From Gammaproteobacteria bacterium (GTDB lineage Bacteria > Pseudomonadota > Gammaproteobacteria > Enterobacterales > Kangiellaceae), in NCBI GenBank assembly GCA_013373375.1, contig JABXHY010000033.1:1-64000 (forward strand): 64,000 nt of DNA. The letters are read 5' to 3'. Every line of letters begins with the position of its first letter. Position 1 is the stretch's first letter. The notes under the pieces were generated by a model, which saw only the letters and a list, made by a program, of their open reading frames with translations, had not been told where the DNA came from and made no database searches. This document shows positions 16,370-25,964 of this stretch, one piece after another. A program made the position numbers and the translations under genes.

Positions 16370-17947
16370 TTAGCAATAATTAAGAACAAAATGTTGAGCT
16401 CTTTGATAGTTTCCAATCACAACTAGAGTATCACCTGATGTTAATTGAAAGTCGATGCCAGGATTAAATCGAAAGCGTGCATTGCCGACAATATAATGTT
16501 GAGAACTGTCATCTGCTTCTCTTTGCAGTACACCCAGTAAAACAAGCCCAGCTTCTGCTAAAGCTAACTGCTCAATTGTGATGCCATCTAATGCACTATT
16601 TTGGCTGACCGGTATTGTTTCAATACCGCTTACTTCGTTACCGTTAGCAATACTGCGGATCACTTCAAAAGCTACGGGCTGGCCTGCGAATTCCCGTCCA
16701 ATTGTTGCGACAACGTGATAGGGGCTGATTACTCTACTGGCACCAGCGATCATCATCTTTTGGTGATTTTGTTTATCATTCAACCGGACCAATATTTCGG
16801 CTTCAGGATTCAGCTGACGAATACTCAGCGTGATGTATAAATTAATCACATCGTTATTGGTTAAACACAACACTGTTCGCGCTTTTTTTGCAACCGCCAT
16901 ATTATTTAACAAAGTTAGATCAGAAGCATCGCTTTCAATAGCAAGAACGCCTGATGCTCTCGCTCTTGCTATTTTTATTGGATCACGATCAACAACTATC
17001 AGCTCCTTTTTTCGCTCTTTAAATTGATGAACTAGCGACTCTCCAATTCTACCGTAACCACAAACCAGAATATATTGAGATTTTTTCTCTACGTCGGACA
17101 GTAAACGGTCGTGCTGAATATTGTTTCTTTGATTGTTAAATGCAGTGACCAAGGTCGATGTAAAGAATGCGATTAAGCCAACACCACACAAGATTAAAAT
17201 CATGGTGATAACCTGACCTTCAATGGTAACAGGGGTAATATCGCCATAACCAACGGTTGAAATAGTGATTAACGCCCAATAAAAGGCATCGAACAAACTG
17301 TTTATTTTTGATTCGGCAAGATGACCTTCAAAGATATACAGTCCAACGCCTGAGATTGTAATCACCACAATGAGCACCAGAAAAATTAATCGGAGCTCAA
17401 ATTTTTTCTCTGAGAATATACTGCCAAAACTTCTCAAAGTACGCGAATATCGAAACACTTTAAATAAGCGGAATAATAGAAACAGTCGAAACATTCTCAG
17501 TGGTCGATATAAGGGAATAATCGCCAGTAAATCAATAATCGCCAAGGGTGTTTTAATGAATTGCCACTTTTGTTTGAGCCAAACTTTTAACACGTTACGC
17601 CATTGCACCGGCGTTCTCGATAACTGAGCGGTTTCATAGGAAGCAATACCAAGACTATGAAAGTCTCCTGAAGTCCAAAGTCGAAGCAAATATTCGAGCG
17701 TAAAAATGGTGATGGTTGCCCACTCGAAGTAATAAACCCAATTACCCAACTGATATTGAATATCGAGAATCATAATAATGACACTGCACAAAACCAACGT
17801 CATCATTGAAGAGTCAAACACAATACGCTTTCTGGAATTATTATTGGACAGCATGTCGCGAAAAAATGACTTTATGCTTTGGTAAAACAGAGATTCGGAC
17901 GCCCAAATTGACCAACTTAAAAATGGAGATTGCATAGATTCGCCCAT
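16370..17947 (-). CDS. Voltage-gated-type potassium channel with RCK domains
   Basis: This 525-residue membrane protein has six transmembrane helices and a cytoplasmic RCK module. The S4-like helix is arginine-rich (LRMFRLFLLFRLFKVFR), the pore has the K+ selectivity filter TVGYGD (about residues 231-236), and the C-terminal half has two Rossmann-like parts beginning ILVCGYGRIGE. It is related to Kch and KvAP-type channels. It is the middle gene of a three-gene minus-strand cluster (zinc protein, channel, RCK protein) with 15- and 17-base gaps. The start is uncertain: neither the ATG at 17947 nor that at 17935 has a clear ribosome-binding site. Confidence 0.93.
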   Translation of the reverse strand: MGESMQSPFLSWSIWASESLFYQSIKSFFRDMLSNNNSRKRIVFDSSMMTLVLCSVIIMILDIQYQLGNWVYYFEWATITIFTLEYLLRLWTSGDFHSLGIASYETAQLSRTPVQWRNVLKVWLKQKWQFIKTPLAIIDLLAIIPLYRPLRMFRLFLLFRLFKVFRYSRTLRSFGSIFSEKKFELRLIFLVLIVVITISGVGLYIFEGHLAESKINSLFDAFYWALITISTVGYGDITPVTIEGQVITMILILCGVGLIAFFTSTLVTAFNNQRNNIQHDRLLSDVEKKSQYILVCGYGRIGESLVHQFKERKKELIVVDRDPIKIARARASGVLAIESDASDLTLLNNMAVAKKARTVLCLTNNDVINLYITLSIRQLNPEAEILVRLNDKQNHQKMMIAGASRVISPYHVVATIGREFAGQPVAFEVIRSIANGNEVSGIETIPVSQNSALDGITIEQLALAEAGLVLLGVLQREADDSSQHYIVGNARFRFNPGIDFQLTSGDTLVVIGNYQRAQHFVLNYC

Positions 17948-17962
17948 TATTGGCTGATTATT

Positions 17963-18187
17963 TTAATTGACCTTTAACTGATAGCGATTTCCGCAATAAG
18001 GACACTGCACAGGCTTTTCTGAGTCGACCGTCAAAAACACTCGTGGATGCTGATTCCAGACTTTATGTTTATCCAAAGGACAAGCTAATGGCAGATCGGA
18101 TTTACTTACCCAGAAAATGTCTGAAGCACTACTTTTGGACTTAGCGTTTTCAGAGGCGCTGTTATCTGATGGATTTACTTCAGTCAT
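17963..18187 (-). CDS. zf-CHCC zinc-finger protein (NDUFS6-like)
   Basis: The 74-residue protein carries the CHCC zinc-binding pattern C36, H47, C62 and C65 in the arrangement C-PLDKH, HPRVFL, CPYC. This is the zf-CHCC domain related to the NDUFS6 subunit of mitochondrial complex I. Its N-terminus is Ser/Asn-rich and probably disordered. GGAGC eight bases upstream supports the ATG. It sits first in the cluster with the K+ channel, 80 bases after glnE. Function is uncharacterised for bacterial members, and a redox or structural role is only inference. Confidence 0.8.
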   Translation of the reverse strand: MTEVNPSDNSASENAKSKSSASDIFWVSKSDLPLACPLDKHKVWNQHPRVFLTVDSEKPVQCPYCGNRYQLKVN

Positions 18188-18266
18188 ATTTGCTCCTTAC
18201 TAACTGTTATTATTGGTTGAAGCAATTAAAAAATTCAACTTTAAATGTATAGCTTACTCTGTATTT

Positions 18267-21104
18267 TTACGATGTAAGTAATAGTGAATTCCATATCCGG
18301 CTAACCGATTCAGTGTATTGCCGAATGAGTTCGCTGTCGATACGTTTTGGTTGACCACTCAATACACACTGGTTACTTAATTCTCGATAATGTCGATAAG
18401 CTTCAATTAAAACTTCAGAATCTTGTTCAACAATCACGTCAAGCTCATGCAATTGAATAAATTGTCGAGTGGTTCGAGTACTCCACTGTATTTCTGGATA
18501 ATGACGTCCATGGAGTAAAAGCAGATATTGAGCAATAAACTCAATATCCACCATAGTTCCGACTCCTTGCTTTAAGTCGATTAAGTTTTGTTTGGACTTA
18601 TCTAAACTGTTGCGCATTTTTTCGCGCATTTCAATTACAGCATTTTTTAACTCGCCAGCGTCTTTTTCAAGCCGAATAATCTCGTGACGTAAATTTTCGA
18701 ACCAAAGTGCCAGCGCTTCATCACCTGCAACCGTTCTTGCGCGTGTAATCGCCTGATGCTCCCACACCCAGGCATCGCTGTGTTGGTAGTCGGCAAATGC
18801 ATCTTTATGACTGACCAAAAGACCTGAGTTTCCTGATGGTCGCAAACGAGTATCCACTTCATACAAAACACCGGATACGGTTCTTAAGTTGAGAGATGAA
18901 ATCACCCTCTGAGCAAGTCGCGTGAAAAACTGACTATTACTAATCGATTTAGCACCAAGTGTTTGCTGTTCGGATTCTGCGTCGTATAAAAAGACAATAT
19001 CCAAGTCCGAACCAAACCCCAACTCTTCAGCACCAAATTTTCCGTAGGCAACAATTGAAAAACCCTTAACCGTTAAGTCATTCGCACCATCAACTGTCGG
19101 AACACCATGCCGTTGACAAAGACGCCACCAAGCCTGCTGCAGTACTGACGTCATAACCGTTTCAGCAATTTGGCTTAAATAAGAACTCGCCTTTCGAATA
19201 TTAAATGTTTTATTCAGAACAGCAGCGGCAACTCTTAGTTCATGACATTGTTTGAATATGCGCCATTGTTCTTGCTGCCGCTCTTCATCATCCGGCTCAA
19301 TTCTTAACATTTGTTGACTCAGCTCTTGTTGTAGCTCAGTTGCATTCAGTGGTGTGTAAAGTGACGTGGGATAAAGTAATTCATCGAGTAATATAGGATA
19401 TTCCGCGAGCTGTTCACTCACCCACTCGCTTTGACTGCACAGCTTCACTAAATGCTCCAATATGGGTGGATTTTCCTCCAGTAAAACCAAATAGGCAGTA
19501 CGTCGATTAATCGCGCGTAATAAATTGAGCACTCGAACCAATACTGCTACCGCATTACTTTGTTTTGCAATTACTTCGAGTAGTTTTGGAAATAGACTTT
19601 CTAGTCGAGAGCGTCCTTTTTCAGACAATTGTTGAAACGCCGAAGAGTCAATAAATTGTGAAATTTGCTGAGTTATTAACTCGATATCCTGTTCCGAGTG
19701 ACTATCAAATATAGCCTCTATGTCATGTCGATGAATATTATTGAGTTGCAACATTGAAGAGCCATTTGTCGAAGACTCTTCTGCTTCGCGGAATGTGTTG
19801 GCAAACTCCGTTTCAATAACCGATTGATGCGTTTTCAAATCGGTTAAGAATTCATCGTAATGAGAGTAGCCCATTGCGCTGGCAAGTCGAACTTGCCATT
19901 GCGATTCTGACGGCAATAGTTGTGTTTGCTGATCCGCAAACATTTGTAAGATATGTTCGACTTTTCTTAAGTACAAATAACTATTATTGAGTTGTTTTGC
20001 AACTTGCTCCGGTAGCATTTTAGAGTCAGATAAATGCTGCAAAGCCGTTATAAAACTTTTTTCTCGAAGCTGAATAAGACGGCCACCTCTGACGAGTTGC
20101 AATGACTGAACGATAAACTCAGCTTCTCTGATTCCGCCGGTCCCAAGCTTAATATTTTGCGATAACCCTTTACGCCTCACTTCAGTTTCGATCATTACTT
20201 TCATTGATCGGATAGATTCAAGAACTCCATAATCGATGTAACGACGAAACACGAAAGGTTCGATTAACTGATAAAACTGTTCGCATGACTTCGCCTGTTG
20301 ATTAATAACGCGAGCCTTAATCATGGCAAAGCGCTCCCACTCTCTTCCTTGTTCTTGATAATAGTCTTCTGCTGCATCGAGACTCATTGCTAGCGGTCCG
20401 CTTTCACCATAGGGGCGTAATCGCATATCAACACGAAATACCTGACCATCGGCGGTTTTTTCATTCAGCAATTGAATCAATTGCTGGCCTAAGCGAATAA
20501 AATAAGTTTGATTTTCCATTTCTCGACGACCACCACGGGTCATGCCATCGTGCGAATAAAAGAAAATCAAATCGATGTCGGAAGAAAAATTTAATTCGTA
20601 ACCGCCATATTTCCCCATTGCAAGAATCAGCATTTCAGCTTCTAAGCCTTGATTGTCATGTGGGGTGCCAAACGACGCCTCATGTTGCTGCGTCAACCAC
20701 TGATAAGCTGACATAATCAGTGCATCTGCCCAATGCGAAATAGCCTGAAACTCTTGCTCAATGGTCGACAGCTCATTGAGTCGTTGAATCGCAACAATAC
20801 ACATCACCCGGTTGCGCCATTGCCTCAGAATCTTTTTCGCAACATCGTTGCTCGAGCATAACGCAAGGTCTTGCCTCAATTTAGTCGTCCAATCGTTCAC
20901 TTTCAGCGGCGTCTGCCACTGGACGTTAGTTTCGAACCAATAATCAGGTTCTCGGGCTATCTGATCGGATACAAATTGACTGTGCGCCATAGCAAAAGCC
21001 AACCAGGAATGGACCGATTCTGGTAGGGTCGCATTGTGAGACAGGAGCAACTGATTTAATTGCTCGTTTGCGCTATTGATAAATGTTGTAATATTTTCGC
21101 TCAA
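18267..21104 (-). CDS. glnE: Bifunctional glutamine synthetase adenylyltransferase/deadenylase
   Basis: The 945-residue protein matches the length of E. coli GlnE (about 946). It has two nucleotidyltransferase domains, seen as paired G/F-S-D-x-D motifs: NFSSDIDLIFFY near residue 174 and GFGSDLDIVFLY near 697. Each is followed by RLRPYGESGP- or RLRPSGNSG-type motifs, and PII-binding linker regions lie between. GlnE adds or removes AMP on glutamine synthetase under PII control of nitrogen status. The start is a TTG at 21104 without a strong ribosome-binding site. The gene keeps the orientation and relative position it has in the E. coli glnE-ygiF-ygiM-cca neighbourhood. Confidence 0.97.
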   Translation of the reverse strand: MSENITTFINSANEQLNQLLLSHNATLPESVHSWLAFAMAHSQFVSDQIAREPDYWFETNVQWQTPLKVNDWTTKLRQDLALCSSNDVAKKILRQWRNRVMCIVAIQRLNELSTIEQEFQAISHWADALIMSAYQWLTQQHEASFGTPHDNQGLEAEMLILAMGKYGGYELNFSSDIDLIFFYSHDGMTRGGRREMENQTYFIRLGQQLIQLLNEKTADGQVFRVDMRLRPYGESGPLAMSLDAAEDYYQEQGREWERFAMIKARVINQQAKSCEQFYQLIEPFVFRRYIDYGVLESIRSMKVMIETEVRRKGLSQNIKLGTGGIREAEFIVQSLQLVRGGRLIQLREKSFITALQHLSDSKMLPEQVAKQLNNSYLYLRKVEHILQMFADQQTQLLPSESQWQVRLASAMGYSHYDEFLTDLKTHQSVIETEFANTFREAEESSTNGSSMLQLNNIHRHDIEAIFDSHSEQDIELITQQISQFIDSSAFQQLSEKGRSRLESLFPKLLEVIAKQSNAVAVLVRVLNLLRAINRRTAYLVLLEENPPILEHLVKLCSQSEWVSEQLAEYPILLDELLYPTSLYTPLNATELQQELSQQMLRIEPDDEERQQEQWRIFKQCHELRVAAAVLNKTFNIRKASSYLSQIAETVMTSVLQQAWWRLCQRHGVPTVDGANDLTVKGFSIVAYGKFGAEELGFGSDLDIVFLYDAESEQQTLGAKSISNSQFFTRLAQRVISSLNLRTVSGVLYEVDTRLRPSGNSGLLVSHKDAFADYQHSDAWVWEHQAITRARTVAGDEALALWFENLRHEIIRLEKDAGELKNAVIEMREKMRNSLDKSKQNLIDLKQGVGTMVDIEFIAQYLLLLHGRHYPEIQWSTRTTRQFIQLHELDVIVEQDSEVLIEAYRHYRELSNQCVLSGQPKRIDSELIRQYTESVSRIWNSLLLTS

Positions 21105-21142
21105 AGTTCGACTATACCTATAATGAATCGCTGTGTGGCAGG

Positions 21143-21172
21143 GTGACTTAACTGCATTAGTTACCCTATACT
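21143..21172 (+). promoter_or_regulatory. Candidate sigma-70 promoter of the lemA operon
   Basis: A GTGACT -35-like box at 21143-21148 and TATACT at 21167-21172 are separated by 18 bases. A perfect inverted repeat, CTAGCTT-C-AAGCTAG (21171-21185), overlaps the -10 end and could be an operator. The leader to the first gene is about 125 bases. Confidence 0.4.
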
Positions 21173-21185
21173 AGCTTCAAGCTAG
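21171..21185. promoter_or_regulatory. 7-base-arm inverted repeat at the lemA promoter
   Basis: CTAGCTT and AAGCTAG are perfect complements around a single C. The position, starting within the -10 box, suggests a repressor or activator site or a hairpin at the mRNA 5' end. Confidence 0.35.
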
Positions 21186-21300
21186 ATTAATAAATGACCT
21201 AAGTGATCGGGAGCGTCCTTCAGGAGTACTATAGCGTTAACCATGCTCTACCTCCAGTAACTCAGGAAACAGTAGGTCAAGTATTTGGAGTGCGTCAGTT

Positions 21301-21522
21301 ATGGAATTTTTTAAATGGGCAGCCGTTATAGTTTTTCTGGTTATGTCTGCCGAAGTCATTAAGTATTATTTGAAAACCAAACACGACAAAGGCAGCTCTG
21401 ATGAAAAAGTTGATGCGCAAAATGAACGCATTAATAAACTCGAAGAGCGTATAAGAACTTTAGAAAAAATCATCACTGACCCAAGTGAAACCTTGCGGCG
21501 TGAAATTGATCAATTGAAATAA
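21301..21522 (+). CDS. PspB-like small membrane coiled-coil protein
   Basis: The 73-residue protein has one N-terminal transmembrane helix (about residues 4-22) and a charged coiled-coil (NERINKLEERIRTLEKIITD). This is the layout of phage-shock protein B, including the R-I-x-x-L-E-K/S-I-L segment near the C-terminus. Strict PspB homology is not provable by eye. It starts an operon with lemA (17-base gap) and an M48 peptidase, which suggests an envelope-stress or membrane-quality role. The promoter candidate is about 130 bases upstream. Confidence 0.6.
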   Translation: MEFFKWAAVIVFLVMSAEVIKYYLKTKHDKGSSDEKVDAQNERINKLEERIRTLEKIITDPSETLRREIDQLK

Positions 21523-21539
21523 CCAAAAGAGGAATAAGC

Positions 21540-22124
21540 ATGGAATGGGTAACTCTGGCGATTATCGTCATCGTCGTTTTTTATGTAATTGCCATTTACA
21601 ATAAATTGGTCAGTCTGCGTAATCGTTTTAAAAATGCATTTTCACAAATTGATGTGCAATTAAACCGTCGCTATGATTTGATTCCAAATCTTGTCGAAAC
21701 AGCAAAAGCTTATATGAAGCACGAGCGAGAGACGCTCGATGCGGTTATTTCTGCACGTTCTCAAGCAGTATCAGCGAGCAAGAGTGCTGCAGCCGATCCG
21801 GCAGATGCAGGATCGATTCAAGCTTTAATGGGCGCTGAAACTGCATTAACCGGTGCGATGGGCCGTCTTTTTGCGGTTATGGAAAACTACCCTGATTTAA
21901 AAGCTAATGAAACCATGAATAACGTAATGGAAGAGTTGACCACCACCGAAAATAAAGTGGCGTTTGCTCGTCAATCTTTTAACGATTCGGTTATGTTTTA
22001 CAACACTTACCGTGAGCAGTTCCCGAACAATATCATCGCAGGTCGCTTTAGCTTTAAAGAAGCTCAACTGTTCGAGATTGAAGACGATACCGTACGTAAG
22101 GCCGTTAAAGTATCTTTTAATTAA
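21540..22124 (+). CDS. lemA: LemA family protein
   Basis: The 194-residue protein has the standard LemA form: one N-terminal transmembrane helix (about 3-22) and a four-helix bundle. The bundle begins with the conserved YNKLVSLRNRFKNAFSQIDV and RRYDLIPNL segments, and the later NNIIAGRF motif is typical. LemA proteins are membrane proteins often encoded beside M48 peptidases, as here. Their biochemical role is unclear. The gene follows a PspB-like gene by 17 bases, with GAGGAA upstream, and is followed 49 bases later by the peptidase gene. Confidence 0.93.
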   Translation: MEWVTLAIIVIVVFYVIAIYNKLVSLRNRFKNAFSQIDVQLNRRYDLIPNLVETAKAYMKHERETLDAVISARSQAVSASKSAAADPADAGSIQALMGAETALTGAMGRLFAVMENYPDLKANETMNNVMEELTTTENKVAFARQSFNDSVMFYNTYREQFPNNIIAGRFSFKEAQLFEIEDDTVRKAVKVSFN

Positions 22125-22173
22125 TCTTGCTTTACCTGTCTCTGTGTTGTCTTTAAAAGCAGGCGAATAAAAC

Positions 22174-24060
22174 GTGAACTTTTTTGAGCATCAGCACCAA
22201 GCGCGCCGTCAGAGTAAAAAGCTTATTGGCTTTTTTTCACTGGCAGTGGTCGCCATTGTTGTTCTAATTAACTTAGGCGTCTACTTTGGTTTGTGTCTAA
22301 GTAATATTTATTGCACAACTTTTCAATATTATTGGTTAACGCCTCTCGCCTGGTGGATCACCGGAGGTACCGTTGCCATTATTGTACTGACCAGCTTAAT
22401 TCGTTGGGCGCAATTGAAACGAGGCGGCGGATTTAAAGCGGTACAAATGGCCGGAGCAACTAAAGTAAAACCGGATACCAAGGACCCTAAGCTTCGCGTT
22501 TTAAATAACGTGGTGGAAGAAATGTCGATTGCCGCAGGAGTGCCGGTTCCTGCTATTTTTATTATGGAAAATGAAACGGCAATTAATGCATTTGTTGCGG
22601 GTACCGAGCCACATAACACCTGTCTTTGTGTCACTCGTGGTGCCGTTGACAAATTAACGCGTCAAGAACTGCAAGGTGTTATTGGACACGAATACAGCCA
22701 TATTTTTAATGGCGATATGAAAATCAATATTTATCTTATCGGCATTCTTGCCGGTATTTTAATCATCGGACAGCTTGGCGAGTTTTTAACACGATCCGGC
22801 AGTGTTTCGAGTTCAAGTCGTCGCAACGGTGGACAAGCAGCCATTCTTGGACTTGCAATTATGGTTGTTGGTTACGCAGGACTCTTTTTTGGTCGTTTAA
22901 TTAAGTCTGCTATCTCTCGACAACGAGAGTTTTTAGCCGACGCGTCAGCGGTGCAATATACTCGAGACAAAGATGGCATCGCCAACGCTCTCTATAAAAT
23001 TCAAACCGACTATCAGCACTCATGGTTGTCCACCAGTAAAGCAGAAGAACTCAGTCATATGTGTTTTGAACAATCTCATAAAATTAAGTTTTTTAGTGGT
23101 TTACTGGCCACACATCCTCCGATTGAAAAAAGAATAAAGAAAATTCAACCGAACTTTATACCATCTAAACCCGAACAAAAACAAAGTCAGTCTGAACAGT
23201 CGGAATCAGCAACGAGTTCAAACCGTCAAGCTAGCGCAGAAGCTGCATTTACGAATACTGTTGTCGCAACTTCCATTCTATCAAGTGTTGGACAGATTGA
23301 TCCTGCCGCAGTGGATAAAACACAATGGCAAATTAGCCTGTTACCTGAAAATTTAAAGTTAATTGCTCGAGGTCAGGATAATCAGATCACGCCAGCAATA
23401 CTGATCACATCTTTATTAATCATTCATAACACATTACCAAGATTAGATATTATTGAGTTTGTAAGGTCACAGTTATCTGAGGAACAATTGAATCACGCCA
23501 TAGACTTACTCGCCGACTTATCACCCTTGAACTTAAAGCAACATTATTTGTTGCTCGAATTAGCTCTACCTCGAATGAACTCTATAGAAGAAAATGAGAA
23601 ACAACTGTGGACGGAGAAATTTAAACGGATTATTGACGTCGATAAGAAAGTATCTGTCGTGGAGTATATTATCTTTTTGCTGGTCAAGCGCTCTATGACC
23701 GAAGATGAACCTTTCACTAAAAAAATAAACAGTTACCAAACGATATTGGATGATTTATCGGTTTTATTATCAAGTTTAATTGCTTTCTCGAAAGTCAGTG
23801 ATGAGCGACGAACAAATCTCTTTAACAGCCTGATGCAATCGTTTGGAGCAAACCAAGCTTATGAACTCAACACAAAGTTTAATGCAAATCAGTTTCACCG
23901 AAGTTTGCACAGGGTAGCGAACCTCAATCCTCTTCTAAAACAAGGTGTTCTAGAAGCTTTGGTTGCCTGTGTGAGCGAAGATAATAAAGTGTGTGAAAAT
24001 GAGTTTATTTTATTACGCGCTATCTGCAACGTACTCGACTGTCCAATTCCAGAGTTGTAA
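22174..24060 (+). CDS. M48 family membrane metallopeptidase with long C-terminal extension
   Basis: The 628-residue protein is an HtpX-like zinc peptidase. H172-E-Y-S-H176 forms the HExxH zinc site, and E252 in REFLADASA is the third ligand. Two transmembrane segments precede the catalytic core (about 18-40 and 58-78) and two follow it (about 188-205 and 222-245). Past residue 340 an extra domain of about 290 mostly helical residues has no family I recognise; HtpX itself is about 290 residues. The GTG start is supported by AGGCG nine bases upstream. The gene is in an operon with lemA, so quality control of membrane proteins is a likely role. Confidence 0.88.
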   Translation: MNFFEHQHQARRQSKKLIGFFSLAVVAIVVLINLGVYFGLCLSNIYCTTFQYYWLTPLAWWITGGTVAIIVLTSLIRWAQLKRGGGFKAVQMAGATKVKPDTKDPKLRVLNNVVEEMSIAAGVPVPAIFIMENETAINAFVAGTEPHNTCLCVTRGAVDKLTRQELQGVIGHEYSHIFNGDMKINIYLIGILAGILIIGQLGEFLTRSGSVSSSSRRNGGQAAILGLAIMVVGYAGLFFGRLIKSAISRQREFLADASAVQYTRDKDGIANALYKIQTDYQHSWLSTSKAEELSHMCFEQSHKIKFFSGLLATHPPIEKRIKKIQPNFIPSKPEQKQSQSEQSESATSSNRQASAEAAFTNTVVATSILSSVGQIDPAAVDKTQWQISLLPENLKLIARGQDNQITPAILITSLLIIHNTLPRLDIIEFVRSQLSEEQLNHAIDLLADLSPLNLKQHYLLLELALPRMNSIEENEKQLWTEKFKRIIDVDKKVSVVEYIIFLLVKRSMTEDEPFTKKINSYQTILDDLSVLLSSLIAFSKVSDERRTNLFNSLMQSFGANQAYELNTKFNANQFHRSLHRVANLNPLLKQGVLEALVACVSEDNKVCENEFILLRAICNVLDCPIPEL

Positions 24061-24121
24061 GTTTAATCACTAAGATTATTTCGCTCTGGAATTATCCGTT
24101 GAGCTCGCCTAATAAATTACC

Positions 24122-24682
24122 TTAAGCAAAACTTAAATCTTGCCAATGTTCATTAATATGAAATAAATGTGCATTTTGATACTCCGCAATTGTCAGGTCG
24201 CCATAAGCAAAATGGGATTGTACTTTGTCGGAGCTTTCGAACATTTCGATTGCCGCAATTAGTCGATTAACCGCTTGAGACAAAGGTAAGTCTGGAGTAA
24301 CCGGTTTTGTTCCGGGAATTAACTCCATCGTATTATGAGTCGATGCCCCTTTACTGGAAAACACACTAAATGCTAGCGGACCAACGAACGACTTAAAGGT
24401 ATCAGAGCGATGAACGGGATAACCATTAATTGATAACTCAATACTTTGCGCCATATGAACAAAGTGCTGGGCTGGAGTCCAAGCATTATTCGACGATACG
24501 AACCTTGACACCTCAACACTCTCATTCTTTGATAAAGCATCCATTAATGAGCGTAACTGAACTTTCACTTCTGCTAGAGTATTAAAAGCGTTATCGGGCT
24601 TAGAGTTAAGTGAGGCATAGCCAATGGTACTACCTGCGGCAAGTACACCTGCCGCCCCTGCTAGAAAATGTCGACGTTTCAT
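24122..24682 (-). CDS. DUF1569 (DinB-like) protein with Tat signal
   Basis: The start at 24682 (MKRRHFLAGAAG) gives a twin-arginine signal peptide and a 187-residue protein, preferred over an upstream in-frame start at 24805 that would bury it. The mature part matches DUF1569-type four-helix proteins of the DinB fold, with histidines in WTPAQHFVHM and HLFHINEHW that could form a metal site. A periplasmic role is inferred from the Tat signal. It is divergent from the HDAC-like gene, whose start is about 150 bases away. Confidence 0.8.
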   Translation of the reverse strand: MKRRHFLAGAAGVLAAGSTIGYASLNSKPDNAFNTLAEVKVQLRSLMDALSKNESVEVSRFVSSNNAWTPAQHFVHMAQSIELSINGYPVHRSDTFKSFVGPLAFSVFSSKGASTHNTMELIPGTKPVTPDLPLSQAVNRLIAAIEMFESSDKVQSHFAYGDLTIAEYQNAHLFHINEHWQDLSFA

Positions 24683-24835
24683 TATTAAATTAACTTCTGT
24701 TAAATCAAACGATTGAGATATTACTATATCAAAAACACGATTATAAGGAATAGAATTCTCATTAGTAATAGAAATCTGGATAAGATAAACTGACATTTTA
24801 AACATACTTTTTATTTCCGATCAGGAGCAGACTGA

Positions 24836-25765
24836 GTGCATCTCATTTTTTCAGATCAATGCATCAAACATGAAATGGGCGAAAGTCACCCTGAGTCACC
24901 TGACCGGTTAACTGCCATTTATTCGAATCTTGAAGACCTGATTGATAGTCATAAACTTTTCCAACAAGAACCTTTGCAGGCTGATGCTGAGTTAATACAA
25001 CTTGCTCATCAGCATGGCATGGTGGAACATATTTTTAACTTAAGTCCTTGCGAAGGATATGTAGTCATCGATCCGGATACACAGATGAACGCACACAGTT
25101 TGAAGGCTGCGAGACTTGCCGCTGGAGCCGGAATTTCAGCTCTACAATTGATTGAGGATGAGACGCAAAAAAGTAAACAAGCCTTTTGCCTTACTCGCCC
25201 CCCCGGCCACCATGCTGAACATAATCGAGCTATGGGGTTTTGCTTATTTAATAATATTGCGATAACCGCAATTTATGCTGCGCAAAACCTCAATTACAAT
25301 AAAATCTTAATTATTGATTTTGATGTTCACCATGGCAACGGTACCGAAGATATTGTAAAAGGCCATCCCAATATTTCATTGATTTCTTCTTTTCAACATC
25401 CTTGGTATCCAGGCTCCGGTGTACCAGCACAGTCCTCTAACATTTTTAATTTTCCTCTTTATGCGGGCAGCGGCTCCGAGGTTATTGGTCAATTATGGCG
25501 TGACCAGATTATCCCCATTACCAGGCGGATTGCACCAGATTTAATTCTGGTGTCTGCTGGATTCGATGCACACCAAGAAGATCCTCTGGCACAGCTTAAC
25601 TTTCTCGATGAAGATTATTTTTTCTTTGGCAAAACTCTTGCTCAACTTGCGAATGAATTCTGCAATGGCAAAGTAATATCATTTCTCGAAGGAGGTTATC
25701 AACTGGATGCACTAGCTCGATCGGTTCGTGCTTATATTCAAGGGCAGTTATCGGAAAGTCGATAA
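24836..25765 (+). CDS. Histone deacetylase family (class II-type) deacetylase
   Basis: The 309-residue protein has the full arginase/deacetylase fold motifs. These are RPPGHHAEHNRAMGFC (histidine dyad), then D163 and H165 in DFDVHHGNG with D244 in SAGFDAHQEDP as the zinc ligands, and EGGYQ near the end. Bacterial members remove acyl groups from small amines such as acetylpolyamines, or from proteins. The GTG start is supported by AGGAG eight bases upstream. The gene stands alone and is divergent from the DUF1569 gene. The native substrate is not deducible. Confidence 0.92.
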   Translation: MHLIFSDQCIKHEMGESHPESPDRLTAIYSNLEDLIDSHKLFQQEPLQADAELIQLAHQHGMVEHIFNLSPCEGYVVIDPDTQMNAHSLKAARLAAGAGISALQLIEDETQKSKQAFCLTRPPGHHAEHNRAMGFCLFNNIAITAIYAAQNLNYNKILIIDFDVHHGNGTEDIVKGHPNISLISSFQHPWYPGSGVPAQSSNIFNFPLYAGSGSEVIGQLWRDQIIPITRRIAPDLILVSAGFDAHQEDPLAQLNFLDEDYFFFGKTLAQLANEFCNGKVISFLEGGYQLDALARSVRAYIQGQLSESR

Positions 25766-25964
25766 CCTTGCTTTTCGGGTATTTCAAACTATTCAACTTA
25801 TCTTTAATGGTCACTGTTATTAAGCAGATTTACATTATAAAAGCTTATTTTGAGTCAGAACTCCGGTTTCTATCGGCTGTCATTTTTATTTCATGATTTA
25901 GGCAAATAACTGTCATCCACAACCTCTAGACTTCCATTATTCGTTAAAAAATTCAATTTTTGCT

